In this document: piece after piece, positions 13,201 to 23,545 of the stretch
Layout of the letters: each line of letters begins with the position of its first letter
Numbering within the stretch: position 1 is the first letter of the stretch
From: Isoetes taiwanensis
Lineage: Eukaryota > Streptophyta > Lycopodiopsida > Isoetales > Isoetaceae
Reading direction: 5' to 3'
DNA: 64,000 nt
Assembly (NCBI GenBank): GCA_021234155.1
Contig: JAJEKV010000058.1
Location: forward strand, 1,110,987 to 1,174,986
The notes under the pieces: model-generated
The model's input: only the letters and a program-made list of their open reading frames with translations
Database searches by the model: none
Told to the model about the DNA's origin: nothing
Program-made: the position numbers and the translations under genes

Positions 13201-14706
13201 TGCCGTTGCATGTTGTCCTATCATGTAGATGCTCGCTACTATATTGTGGCTTTTAAGCCTTCAGTATTGTGTAGGTTATTATTGTTGTGTAGATTGCCAC
13301 ATGAAATGCTACATGAGATGTCGGTTGTTATATATGCCTAGGTGGAGTAATGCTTGCAAGGAGTTCGTTTATGCTCATATGCATTGCTACATATTATGAT
13401 CTTAAGGCATAACATGACCTTATTTATAATGTTATTTGCATGCTTAGAGTCTGTTGCATTTGCACTTATGTTAGACTCTTCTAGGCTTGCATGCACTATT
13501 ACATCGCATTATATTAAGGCATAACGTGATAAAAAAAACACTTTAAGAAATATCAAGGCAACCTTAATCCTATGCTTTTAGAAATTGGCGATTGTAGATG
13601 CCTAGAAGGTTGCATATTGGCTTTTAACAACACAGGTCCCTTTATAGTTTAGATTGAATGAGACATTGAGCTCTATTCGATTTTTCGCAATATGATACAT
13701 ATGGCTACTTGGCTCCTAGGGGTAGCAGGATGGTGCTCATGTATGCTTAGACTGAAAAACATTGTTAGGCCCTTTGACAAACATTGTTAGGCAGAGCTTA
13801 AATAATATTTTTTTGGCCTAATGGATGCCAAAGTTTTATCATTTGCTTCAAAAATTCCGAAGTATAGTGGCGGATAGTTGAATGTCTTGCATATCTCGGG
13901 CTAGCTATCTTGATCCGACTTTCTCAAGGAAAGGTATTGTTCTAAAACTCTATTTCAAAAATAATGTCGATTCTTGCCTTTAAAAAATTGTCTTTACAAA
14001 GAGGCTCCGGTTATAGGCGCGGGTGCGGTGATGAGTTATTACATAGTTTTTGAGCACTGTTTTTTTAACATTACATCCAAGTTCCATTTTGGCAAATTAG
14101 TCTCTATTTTGCAAATTCAATTCCATCCATAGCAATAAACCCATCGAAGCATATGAAACACATTTCTGTCACTAATGAGAGAACGCTAACCTTTAGAGAA
14201 CCAAGGCTACAATATTATTATCTTGATATTTGGATCTCATTGTTTTCCATAATTCTTTATCTTCAAATCAAATGAACATTTTCTATGAATGGGCTTTGCA
14301 TGGTGTAATATAGGTGGGTGTTATCTTAGAATGGAGTTATATTTGAATGTTAAACAAAAGGATATTTATGTAGTAATACGATAGAACATTTTTTGCAAAT
14401 CTTATATGTTTCAAGCTCGCTTTGCTAGTGGTACAAAGACATTTAAAAATACAAGTATTCGTGTAAGTTATTCATTCTTTAGGTAGAGTTAATAGAATAT
14501 TTGGATTCTAAAATCGACCGCTTGTTTGTTTTTAGCCGGCCTTGGTCGCCAGAGATAAATCCCCCGCCAAGGTTCAAACCCCAAAAAGCTATCATTGCAT
14601 GACATGTTTGAAAAAATATATATAATACTTTGCATTGACAATCTTATAGTCCCCGTTATGATCATCAAAACCTTCTATTTACGCTGTGAACCGCCAGCAT
14701 CCAGAA
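10263..14706. other. Intergenic, no recognised gene
   Basis: About 4.4 kb of AT-rich sequence with many stops in all frames. Short open frames (10552-10836, 12202-12411) carry no motifs. I see no terminal repeats or tandem arrays of note. Confidence 0.5.
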
Positions 14707-14838
14707 AGAAAAATGCTGTTTCAAAAACCGCATGTTCTAGCTTAAAATAGACAAGGCACGCTTGGTTTAAAAAAAGAAATGCGTTTTCAAATCTCGCATG
14801 TTCTAGCTTAAAATAGACAAGACGGGAAGATCTTTTAG
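14707..14838 (+). repeat. Tandem duplication, 66-bp unit, two copies
   Basis: The block CGCATGTTCTAGCTTAAAAT recurs with a 66-bp offset (14729 and 14795), with related sequence upstream of each. Copies are slightly diverged. Confidence 0.75.
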
Positions 14839-15010
14839 CCTTGGCCCGATAAGTTTCTTGTACTTAGAAAGTATAAACCCTTTTTAATTCACGTGACATT
14901 GGAGTGCCAAACAAGTATGGAGCACTTATTGGCATGAAACAAAATGGGAATTTATATATGGCAATGAATAAATATCCTAAAGATAAAAGATATGTTAAAC
15001 CCATATACTA

Positions 15011-15095
15011 GGGGTGCCCTTATGGGTCCCATAGGTCGATGGCCTTATATGTGTATTATAAAAAATAATTCAATCATTCTCATTCTTATTTTGAA
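15011..15095 (+). mobile_element. LINE 3' end remnant
   Basis: It matches the 3' end at 49145-49215: TATGGGTCCCATAGGTCGAT here versus TATAGGTCCCATAGGCCGAT there, then a TATAAAAAATAATTC stretch and CATTCTCATTCTTAT. It looks like an older, tail-degraded insertion of the same LINE family. No coding part remains. Confidence 0.6.
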
Positions 15096-15105
15096 ATGGC
15101 ATCTT

Positions 15106-15172
15106 GAACATATTATTGTTGGCAACCAACTATTGGTTGAAAATAGTCAAACTAAGCAAATGGAAATATGGG
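15106..15172 (+). repeat. Dispersed repeat, copy 2
   Basis: Begins GAACATATTATTGTTGGC and continues AACTATTGGTTGAAAATA. Closely matches 15429-15496 and, more distantly, 10171-10237. It sits directly after the LINE 3' remnant. Confidence 0.75.
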
Positions 15173-15417
15173 ATAGCTCATATTCTAGATTTTGATATAG
15201 ATTTGAAGTAGATTTTGATATAGAATTGATGTATATATCATTTTTGAATTCAATGTAAATACAATTTGTTCTTCAATGATAGGATTCTGTTATTTATAAC
15301 TTTCAGATACTAAAATTTTCAGTGGAGATCAAGTGAAATTTTCTGCAACTCTAATAGTCAATGGAGATAAAATTCAATGCAACAATTTACATCAAAATAT
15401 CCAGTAATTTCTCCCAA

Positions 15418-15520
15418 CCATGCATTACGAACATATTATTGTTGGCGACGAACTATTGGTTGAAAATAATCAAATTAAGCAAATGGAAAAAGGGAATATA
15501 AGCATATGATACAATTTAAC
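15418..15520 (+). repeat. Dispersed repeat, copy 3
   Basis: Shares GAACATATTATTGTTGGC and AACTATTGGTTGAAAATAA with copy 2, and its longer flanks (CATGCATT, ATACAATTTA) with copy 1, so the repeat unit is at least about 100 bp. Confidence 0.75.
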
Positions 15521-15907
15521 TCAATTCCAAGTCCTTTTCCTTTTTATCTTTGTCCCTTCTGCAGGTGTGTCAAGTAGGCTTTGGCAAGTGTGTGCAGTTT
15601 TGAACATGGCAAACTACTTGCATGATGTTAACAAGTGCCAAGGGTTGCAAAGTTTGTCAACGGGCTGAGGTGTTTGCGCCATGGCGGCTAACCACATTTA
15701 AATTTTAGTTTCGGCAAGGATTCCTCTCCATCCAAACCCACACATCTAATTGCTTGAGAATAGATAGATGCGTGCACTCTTAAACAACTTAGATAGATAG
15801 ATAAAAAAAATTTAACATGCACTCTTAACAACTAAACTTATGTGAAGTATAAATCTACATAAAGAAGAACAGTTAGGTGCTGTTCTGCCCTCTCATCCAA
15901 CCCTATG

Positions 15908-16425
15908 TTGCCACGTGGCAAATTTTAGCACACTTCTATTTCCATACAAAATATTCATTGTTTTTGTGGAGTTTCTCTGCTCCAGCCATCGAATCGCTGA
16001 CACGTGGCACTGTTCTCCACGTTATTGTTCTCCCATTTAGGGACGCTTCATGTCACCGGCCTCAAAACTTATGTTATTATGTTAATATGACGTCGGAACT
16101 GCATGTGAATACAGTTGGAGAGGCGCCTCGAGGTCACCTTTGCCCCGCCTGTAACTGCTCTAGCAGTTCGGGGGACGAACAGCTCAGACGTCGAACCGGC
16201 CGTCTCAAATGAACTGCATGTGAATACAGAAGAAAAATTTACATGTGAGGCGCCTCTTAGTGGGCTTTTCCTGCCGTGTCAACAGGTTCCTATATACAGA
16301 AAAATAGAATAGAACATGTGCCACTTGTAAGCTTAAATCTACAGAAAAATAAAATAAAACGTGTGCCACGTGTAAGCTACCTATTTGCTCATAAAGGAAA
16401 CGACGGCACCAAAGGTAATATAAAC
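15908..16425 (+). promoter_or_regulatory. Promoter region with three G-box/ABRE elements
   Basis: Upstream of the KFB gene there are three CACGTG cores: in a 14-bp perfect palindrome TTGCCACGTGGCAA (15908-15921), in GACACGTGGCAC (near 16000) and in GCCACGTGT (16366-16373). The first two contain ACGTGGC, the ABA-response core bound by plant bZIP factors. A TATA-like TATAAAC lies at 16419-16425, about 100 bp before the ATG. Regulation by ABA or light is inferred from these motifs only. Confidence 0.6.
16086..16375 (+). repeat. Short duplications inside the KFB upstream region
   Basis: AACTGCATGTGAATACAG occurs near 16096 and 16211, each followed by GAGGCGCCTC. TACAGAAAAATA then A-rich, then TGTGCCACNTGTAAGCT occurs near 16294 and 16340. 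The second duplication creates one CACGTG from a CACTTG relative. Confidence 0.75.
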
Positions 16426-16523
16426 GTCCATCAATTTTCTCAGAAATCATGTTTCCATTTCTCACTTGTACACCCAATTTTTGTGCTTAATAGCTCTGAT
16501 TTTAGTTTGACAGGCAAGTGCAA

Positions 16524-17582
16524 ATGGAGGATCTAATTCCAGGGCTTCCAAATGATGTAGGGATGCTATGTTTAGGCCGGATTTCGTATCAAAGCCATGC
16601 TGCGATGCAGGGAGTATGCAAAAAATGGAAGGAATTGACCAACAATCCGTCGTATTTCAGCTACAGATGCGCGCAAGGCTTCACCAGCAAAGCGATCTGC
16701 ATTCTACAGGCATCTAAACCCACTGCACAAAAAATCGGAACCCTGCCCACGTTCCGTCTATGCATGCTGGATCCAAAGAATGAAGCTTGGACATGGCTGC
16801 CCTCCATACCCGATTTCCCGCAAAGTATGCCCCTCTTCTGCAAATGCGAATCTGTCAACGGAGAAATATTTGTGATTGGAGGCTGGCATCCAGATACATA
16901 TGATCCTATTTCTTCTGTCTATGCCTTCAATTTTAGCTCCGGATTGTGGCGCAGAGCCGCTGATATGCTCACTCCTCGTTCCTTTTTTGCTTGTGGAGTT
17001 TTAGACGGCTGTATTTTAGTTGCAGGAGGGCATGATTCTGATAAAAATGCCCTCTCCAGTGCAGAAATTTACAACCCAATTCTGAATATGTGGAAGCCCC
17101 TTCCTGACATGAGCCAGGGCAGGGATGAAGCCAAAGGAATTGTTTCACACGGCAAATTCTATGCCGTTGGTGGGTACCCAACTCAATTCCAAGGCGGATT
17201 TACAGAGAGTGTAGATATATTTGATCCAGAAGAAGGCTGCTGGAGAGTTATGGAGGATTTCTGGTTTAAAAGGGCTGCTCCTAGTACCGCATTTGCTTGG
17301 AATGGGGATATTTTTGCATTCCGAGGTCTGGATTTGGTGAATTTTGATGTTAGGATGAAAAATTGGCGCGCTGTAGATGCGATTTCTGGCGGAGGAGAGG
17401 TTAAATGCGTGAATATAGTAGGGGATGAATTAATTGTGATGGTTAGAATAGGAGGAGAATTTATTCGAACGCTTGTTTATACGAAGAAAAAGGAATGTGG
17501 AAAGAGCGCGGAGTGGAGAATCTTCGAACCGGAGAAGGACTTTTGCGGTCTGCCTGAATTTGCATGCACTGTCGAAATATGA
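16524..17582 (+). CDS. F-box/kelch-repeat protein (KFB, KMD-like)
   Basis: A 352-residue protein without introns and the only clearly intact gene here. Residues 2-45 are an F-box (EDLIPGLPNDVGMLCLGRIS then VCKKWKEL), which would bind SKP1/ASK in an SCF ubiquitin ligase. Residues about 110-270 carry kelch repeats: IFVIGGW, ILVAGGH and FYAVGGY, with trailing LWRRAADM, MWKPLPDM and CWRVMEDF tryptophan motifs. The C-terminus (270-352) has weaker kelch-like strands. Length and opening match plant KFBs of the KISS ME DEADLY group, known to mark type-B response regulators or phenylalanine ammonia-lyase for degradation; the substrate here is inferred, not shown. I chose the ATG at 16524 because it begins MEDLIPGLP as in relatives; the in-frame GTG six bases earlier is not a normal eukaryotic start. 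Confidence 0.93.
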   Translation: MEDLIPGLPNDVGMLCLGRISYQSHAAMQGVCKKWKELTNNPSYFSYRCAQGFTSKAICILQASKPTAQKIGTLPTFRLCMLDPKNEAWTWLPSIPDFPQSMPLFCKCESVNGEIFVIGGWHPDTYDPISSVYAFNFSSGLWRRAADMLTPRSFFACGVLDGCILVAGGHDSDKNALSSAEIYNPILNMWKPLPDMSQGRDEAKGIVSHGKFYAVGGYPTQFQGGFTESVDIFDPEEGCWRVMEDFWFKRAAPSTAFAWNGDIFAFRGLDLVNFDVRMKNWRAVDAISGGGEVKCVNIVGDELIVMVRIGGEFIRTLVYTKKKECGKSAEWRIFEPEKDFCGLPEFACTVEI

Positions 17583-18960
17583 ATTCCAGAAATTGCCCAC
17601 ATTGGCTTCTTGATTTAATCCCACAAATCTGACTATTGATTCATTCCATGCAACTCGTAAATTCCATATGAATCAGTTGATTTAAGTACTTACTGTTGTT
17701 CAATTCTTCTTGGTGATTTTTAAGTATTGTTACGAAAACGAAACTATTTCAATCCATTTCTTGCAACCCTTCCTCATCTCCACTACTAAATCCCTATATT
17801 GCAAGTTGTAGCATGCTTCTACTCCTAACTTTTAGCACCAATATAAAAGTCATCTAATGTTGGATCTAATTTATCTTGCTCTCTATCCCCTTCATCTTTT
17901 GAGCTATGTTCAAATTATCTCGGAAGAGTTTGCAATCCCTTTCTTTATATCACCTGACATCAGTGATGACTTTAAGGTGTGAAACTTCGTAAAGTTGCTA
18001 TATTTTACCATTTTTTAAAATCTGGATTCGATGGTTTACTAGGATGCGTACGCTAAAGAACTTCATAAAATCGCCAAAATCTGATATTATTACATCCCAA
18101 TTATAGCAAATTCGCCAAATTAATGGACATTTTACAGTAAAAACCTCAACTTTATGGTAAAACATCCAATTCTACTAAATTCATTCCTATAAAAATGTTG
18201 GAAAAATAGGAAACAATCGCCACCATTTCTATAGTTTAGAAGCATCTAGAGGATGATAAAGTCATCACTGCCTGACATTTGGTATAGTGGTGAATCACTA
18301 GTTTAGATATGAAGGGATTTGAGTTCCATAGTTTGGATGAGTTCGTGCAAAGTCGATTGCTTGTGGGGAATTGACTCATGTTTGAGCATCTCATGGACCT
18401 AATGACCTTAAGTGAATGTAACAAAAATGCTCTTTCTTCCTTCTTACTATCCTTCAAAATTATACTCACCATATGGCCTTTAGAGTAAAACATGGGCAAA
18501 ATTGGCTGCCATGTGAAGGGATGAGCAAAGCTTTTGTCTTGTACAAGTTGACCTTCTTGCTAGTTGCCTCGCAAGGTATAAGATGTTATTGCACAACACG
18601 ACACTCGTCGACAAAAACATGTATGGAAGGTGCATTAGGCAATCTTTGCCATAATTTTATATATTTCACAAAAGATAAGATAAGATAAGATAAGATAAAA
18701 AGAGTGAAGTGACATGGACGTGTTTTGGTGCCAAACGAGTAGCCAATAAACCATTAGAATGATGATGTGGTAAAAATAGTAAAATAGAGCATTTTTTTTT
18801 TCTCACGGCTAGTGTAGATGGGCCAAACGCATTGATGACAACTATTATGGCATTGTGGCCCAAACACCCTCTATATGTTAAAAAATATTGGCCCCATCAA
18901 AGAAGTCAATATAAGATGTACCAATAATATGGATTCATCAACAATATGACTCATCAACAT
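17583..18960. other. Downstream intergenic, no recognised gene
   Basis: AT-rich 3' flank of the KFB gene. No canonical AATAAA was found close to the stop. A short (GATAA)n run lies near 18675-18700. Nothing else supported. Confidence 0.5.
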
Positions 18961-19018
18961 AAAGCATTCCATAGATTTTGGATAATAGAGTGTTGTATTG
19001 GGGAATGGAAGGGAGGAG

Positions 19019-19088
19019 CCCCTTTCCGGTTCGGAAAGGGGGGCCCCCAACCGGTGGCAGCCGGGGTCCCTTCCAAACCGGAAAGGGG
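19019..19088. repeat. GC-rich hairpin, 13-bp perfect stem
   Basis: CCCCTTTCCGGTT (19019-19031) is the reverse complement of AACCGGAAAGGGG (19076-19088); a third related piece, TTCGGAAAGGGG, lies between them. It stands out as GC-rich in AT-rich surroundings, 140 bp before the recombinase ATG. It could be a foldback remnant or a 5' leader structure. Confidence 0.75.
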
Positions 19089-19227
19089 CGACCCCCTTTC
19101 ATTCCTCAACAAAATGGAAGTTTGGTCGTTCGAAATTTTGTACTTTTTGTTTTTGTTTTTTTCTTTTGTTGGCACAGTTTTGTCATTTTCGAGAGGAAGA
19201 CTGCGACATTCTTGGAGAAGCTCGGCC

Positions 19228-21631
19228 ATGGCTCCAGGGAGCGGCCCTGCTTCACGGCCTCCTCTTCCTCCTTCTACACAGAAATATGGCCTTCATAGGG
19301 CGAAGGCCATTGCGCGCCAGCAGATGAAGCATGCTGAAGGCATTGATGTGATTTTTCTTGCATCCTTTTTTGTTTTTCGGATTCTTTTAGTAATGAATGG
19401 TTGTTCTTCAGCAAATGGTACTCAAGGAGTTATATTTCAAGGTTTAGTTACTACTTCAGGTATTTTTTTTAATTTTAGACCTCATTTCATTGATTTCATT
19501 CTTTCTAATGGAAAGTTTATGATCTGTAGGTTTTCAGGGCATGCTTCCATCAACGTTGAGCGATTCTGAAGGTAGGTGCATGATTCCTTAACATGTTTGT
19601 GTTTTCTTGAAGATTTTACCAGTTAATGGTCCTTAAATAGTGTTTATGTTCATGCAGGTCAGAATATGATGTCTTTGACAAATAAGAAGTCCGATCTCAT
19701 GTCTTTGATGAACCAGAAGTCTGTTGCCATGAAATATCCTGGTAAGTTTGTCATTTTCTCTTGCTTTATTGTGCACAAATTTCTGTAATAGAGAGTTCTT
19801 ATGCATGGCAGATGCTAACAACGTGGTATTACACGAAAAAACTAGTTCATCTACTTTGGAAGGTATGATTTTAGTTGAATGATGACAGTTTGTGGAATTT
19901 TAACAAGTAGTTTGATGCATGCAGGTATCAATGGAAGCTCTATTACTCCTATGGAGACATTTTGTGCTTCAAGTCTGTTTTTTGTTTTTGTATTTTAATT
20001 ACAATAGGTCATTTTTTCTAGAAGAAGTAGCTGCAAATAGCGCTTCATTTGAAGCTCCCTCTTTTAGTCTTGGCTCTTGTGTTGAGAACAGTAAAAAGGA
20101 TAATGGAAAAGACACAAGTATTTCTGTCATAATTTTTGATCAGATTCAGCAAGATCAAGAGAAACCAAGTATTTCTAAGATTAATCCTGGTCGTCGTGCT
20201 GGAAAGAGAGCCTTAAAGATTGGTGGATTTAGGGAATTGGATCCGGAATTGATGGAGAAAGTTAGTGCTTGTGGAAACAATGCATCACAACCTAAGGACG
20301 ATTGGGCCAGGGGTAGGTTTGATGCGTGGAGGTTACATGTTGGGCAGAAAATTGATAGAGAAATAGAAGAGATTCCACTCGACGAGCTTGCTGGAAATGT
20401 GGAGCCATTCTTTCTTTGCGTACAACGGCTTGATGGTGTCAAGTATCCGCCGGATAGGTAAGTTTCTATCATTTTTTATTTTAGTTTGAATATTTCTAGT
20501 TCTAGTATACAAATTTTGAATGTTATAATTTCAGTTTGCAGAATCTTTTCCGAAGTTTTAATAAGATTCTTCGGCGAGCACAAGACATTAAACAGTTGAA
20601 TACTAAGCAGGAAGAAAAGATAATTGATATGTTCCACGATATCAAGTTTTTGAAGGTGAGAACAGCATTGGAAATATCAATGTAGGAGTCTGCTGCCGCT
20701 GGTTTTCTTCCCAAGCATCAGAAGAGTGATATCCTTAGCAAGTCTGATCAGGAGAAGATCTTGGCGCATCCAATGCACCAAGTTAATACTGGTACTGGTT
20801 TGCAGAAAAGGTTTGCATTCTACTGCATGACTAGATTTTTGATCCGAGGTGGACAAGAATTATCCAAGGTTCGTGATTTCCAATTCAATGTTGATAAAGA
20901 TTGTGTTAAGGATTATATAGAATACTGTGAGACTACTAGCAAAAACTGGCATGACGGAATGAATAAATGCAAACCAGAGGATTTTAGAGAGCCCGTTAGG
21001 TGTTATGAGCTTGATGTAATTGATACTTGGAAGCATCTATTGAGTCATCTTCCGCAGTATGAAGTCAAGGACAAGATTGGTGGATGACATGTCTTCTCCC
21101 AGGCTATAAACCGCCCAAAAAAATGGATCTTGTATAATGTCAGTCACGTGTCCAGTAAAACAATTTCTACATGGTTGAAAGACATGGTAGATGTCTGCGA
21201 AATTGAGGGGCATTTTACAAACAAAAGTTGTAGGAATACGGCCATTACACAAATGTCAGTTTCTGGTGTACCAATTGAGGTAGGCATGTCAATTACTGGG
21301 CACAAGAATAAGGACTCATATAAAAGGTATGATCAGAGTGGTGTCGTCGCTAAAGCTTCTGCTATGGTAGGTTATTTCATGTGGTAGGAACTATTCTGAT
21401 TCGTTTCCGAGCAATGCTGAAAATTTAACTGTTGGATTGGCTGGATCTTCAAATTCTGCTGTGAAAGCTGCTGGTTTATATAATCCTTTAAAGGAGATCA
21501 CTAAGTCAGTGCCTATCGAGCTACCAGCTGAAATTGATGATGATTACTGCAAGGACTTGGATACTATCTTGCTGCAAAAGCCAGAATTGAGGCGTTACTT
21601 TCCACTGTTTTCTGCTGATCATATCTCTTGA
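19228..21631 (+). pseudogene. Crypton/DUF3504-type tyrosine recombinase (multi-exon, broken)
   Basis: Site-specific tyrosine recombinase of the family found in Crypton DNA transposons and their domesticated DUF3504 derivatives. A plausible start is MAPGSGPASRPPLPPSTQKY at 19228. Small exon-like pieces with GT/AG edges follow (19658-19741, 19812-19862, 19925-~19970), then 20022-20457 ending PPD and joining 20535 as PPDSLQNLF, the usual family motif. The catalytic domain (20700-21390) shows GLQKRFAFYCMTRFLIRGGQE, SCRNT, TGHKN and YKRY: Arg 20845-20847, Arg 21232-21234, His 21301-21303 and Tyr 21328-21330, the last nine codons after the His. The usual HxxR His is replaced by Lys (KSCR). Breaks: TAG at 20683, TGA at 21085 and a frame change near 21371-21387 before the C-terminal AEIDDDYCKDL. 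Hence a pseudogene unless unrecognised introns remove the stops. Confidence 0.82.
20458..20534 (+). other. Intron inside the recombinase gene
   Basis: GATAG|GTAAGT at 20457/20458 and ATTTCAG| at 20534 are good plant splice sites. Joining them turns GATAG plus T into Asp-Ser and gives PPDSLQNLF, the expected family sequence, so the intron is well supported by the reading frame. Confidence 0.85.
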
Positions 21632-22734
21632 TGGAATTTATTTTCTTATTGTCTACATGTAACTTCCTTGGGTCAATGGCTTTATTGACATTGTTGTGTA
21701 TATTTTGTTTCTCTTCAAGTTAGAGTGGATGATAAGTTTTATATCTGAATTTGGATGAGATTCAAGACCGCTTTTTGGGTTGATAGCTTTTTTTTTTTTT
21801 TGTCAAATTGGATGCTTTACCATTATGTGTGCTGAAATTAGTTTACAACATTGGATGAGTGCGTAATGGATCGAAAAAAATCAAAGGCTACTGCACTAAG
21901 AACTAGAGAGGCTTTCTAGCTAAGTCGAGCTCTATAAAGCATCATCACAAGAAGATTAGAGTAATGCAGGATGAATTGGTGCAAGATGTCCATAATGAGG
22001 TATAAAAAAATGGTGATGAAGAGTGGATAACTCCAGATAGCCAAGAATAATGTATTAGCTTTTCCATCAATAATGTATTAGATTTTCCCCGTTCTTACTC
22101 AAATAGAAGTTGCAATATGAACTTTGTCCAGGTTATTAGCTTGATCCATAATAGGGAAGAGAGGAGTTGTGAGCCAACATAGGAAGAATTGCAAGCCAAA
22201 AAGAGAGCGCCCAATTCTGTTCTAAATCGACTATTTCCCTACGGTGCCAAATTTTAATTCTAATAGTGGTTCATGTTCAGTAAAATTTGGCCTGTCACAA
22301 TTCTCTATTTGGATCAAGATACATTTCTCACGTGGGAGTTTTTTTGTGATTACATGTGCATTTGAGGAGTGCAAATTTACCTCAAAATTTGACTATTGCA
22401 CCTCATCCAATTTCTCTCCGAAAAAGTTTTCGATATAGCTTAAAATACAATCTTTATGGCCCCATACTTGGTTTTGTGACAAAAATGTAGCATCTCTAAT
22501 TTTTTTAGGGAATGTTAACTTGATCCACTATTGATAGACCCCCCATATCTATCAGCTTATTTATATATGTTTTACCATTGTATCTTGACCGCACTCTCTC
22601 ATATTTATCTGTCCCTTCTTATCCTCCTATATATATAATTACTAGAAATTGAATTAGATATATCTATCGTTAGGCCTTTTGCCTTCTTATCCTCCTATAT
22701 ATACAAGTGTTTGCAATATGAGGGACTGCATAAA
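21632..22734. other. Intergenic, no recognised gene
   Basis: AT-rich. Contains a T-run at 21789-21801 and two TCCTCCTATATATA phrases near 22632 and 22690. The phrase TAATTACTAGAAATTGAAT (22637) recurs at 29459, so both may belong to one dispersed repeat. Confidence 0.45.
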
Positions 22735-23545
22735 GCCCAAAGGTTCTATGAAGATTCTCTTAGATTCTCTAAAATTCCATCAAGATTCCCTTAGATTCTC
22801 AAAACTTTTAGGAAGATTCCCAAAGATTCTCTTGAGATTCTTCTAGATTTCCAAAGATTTTCTTAGATTCTTAATGTTCTACAAAGATTCCCCTAGATTC
22901 TTAAGATTATATGGAGATTCCCCTAGATTTTATTAAGATTCTCAAAGATTCTCTAAAGATTCCCCTAGATTCCAAAAAAAAACCCCAAGATTCCTCCAGT
23001 CTCTCCAAGATTCTATCAAGATTCTCCTAGATTCTTCGAGATTCCATTAAGATTCCCATAGATTCTTAAAGATGTTATGAAGATTCCTTTAGATTCCTCT
23101 AGATTCCCAAAGATTCATTTGAGACTCCCTAAGATTTCCTAAACATTCCCCTAGATTCTAAAAGAATACCCCAAGATTCCTCTAGATTCTCCAAGATTCT
23201 ATCAAGATTCGCCAAGATTCTCCAAGATTCTATCAAAATTCTATCCAAGAAGTGCTTGAGATTCCTATAGATTCTCTTGAGATTCCTCTAGTTCCCATAG
23301 ATTCTATGAAGATTCCCCTAGACTCCGCAAGATTCCATCAAGTTTCCTCTAGGTTCTTAAAGATTTTATCACGATTCCCTTAGATTCCCTTACATTCTCA
23401 AAGGTGCTCTCTTGATATTCCCATAGATTCTCTAAGATTATCATGATATTCCTCTGGATTCCCTAAGATCCTATAAAGATTCTCCTAGATTCCCTCAACT
23501 TACCATAGATTCCTTGAAACTCGAACATTCCAAAAAGATTCTTAA
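22735..23545 (+). repeat. Degenerate AGATTC minisatellite
   Basis: About 800 bp built from dozens of copies of AGATTC joined by short pyrimidine- or A-rich linkers, for example AAGATTCCCCTAGATTCT. Spacing is irregular, mostly 11-17 bp, and all frames are closed. It ends abruptly near 23545 where ordinary sequence resumes. Confidence 0.85.

Noticed and set aside
14571-14581. B box-like GGTTCAAACCC, possible tRNA or SINE
   Set aside because: No A box at proper distance and no cloverleaf partner strands.
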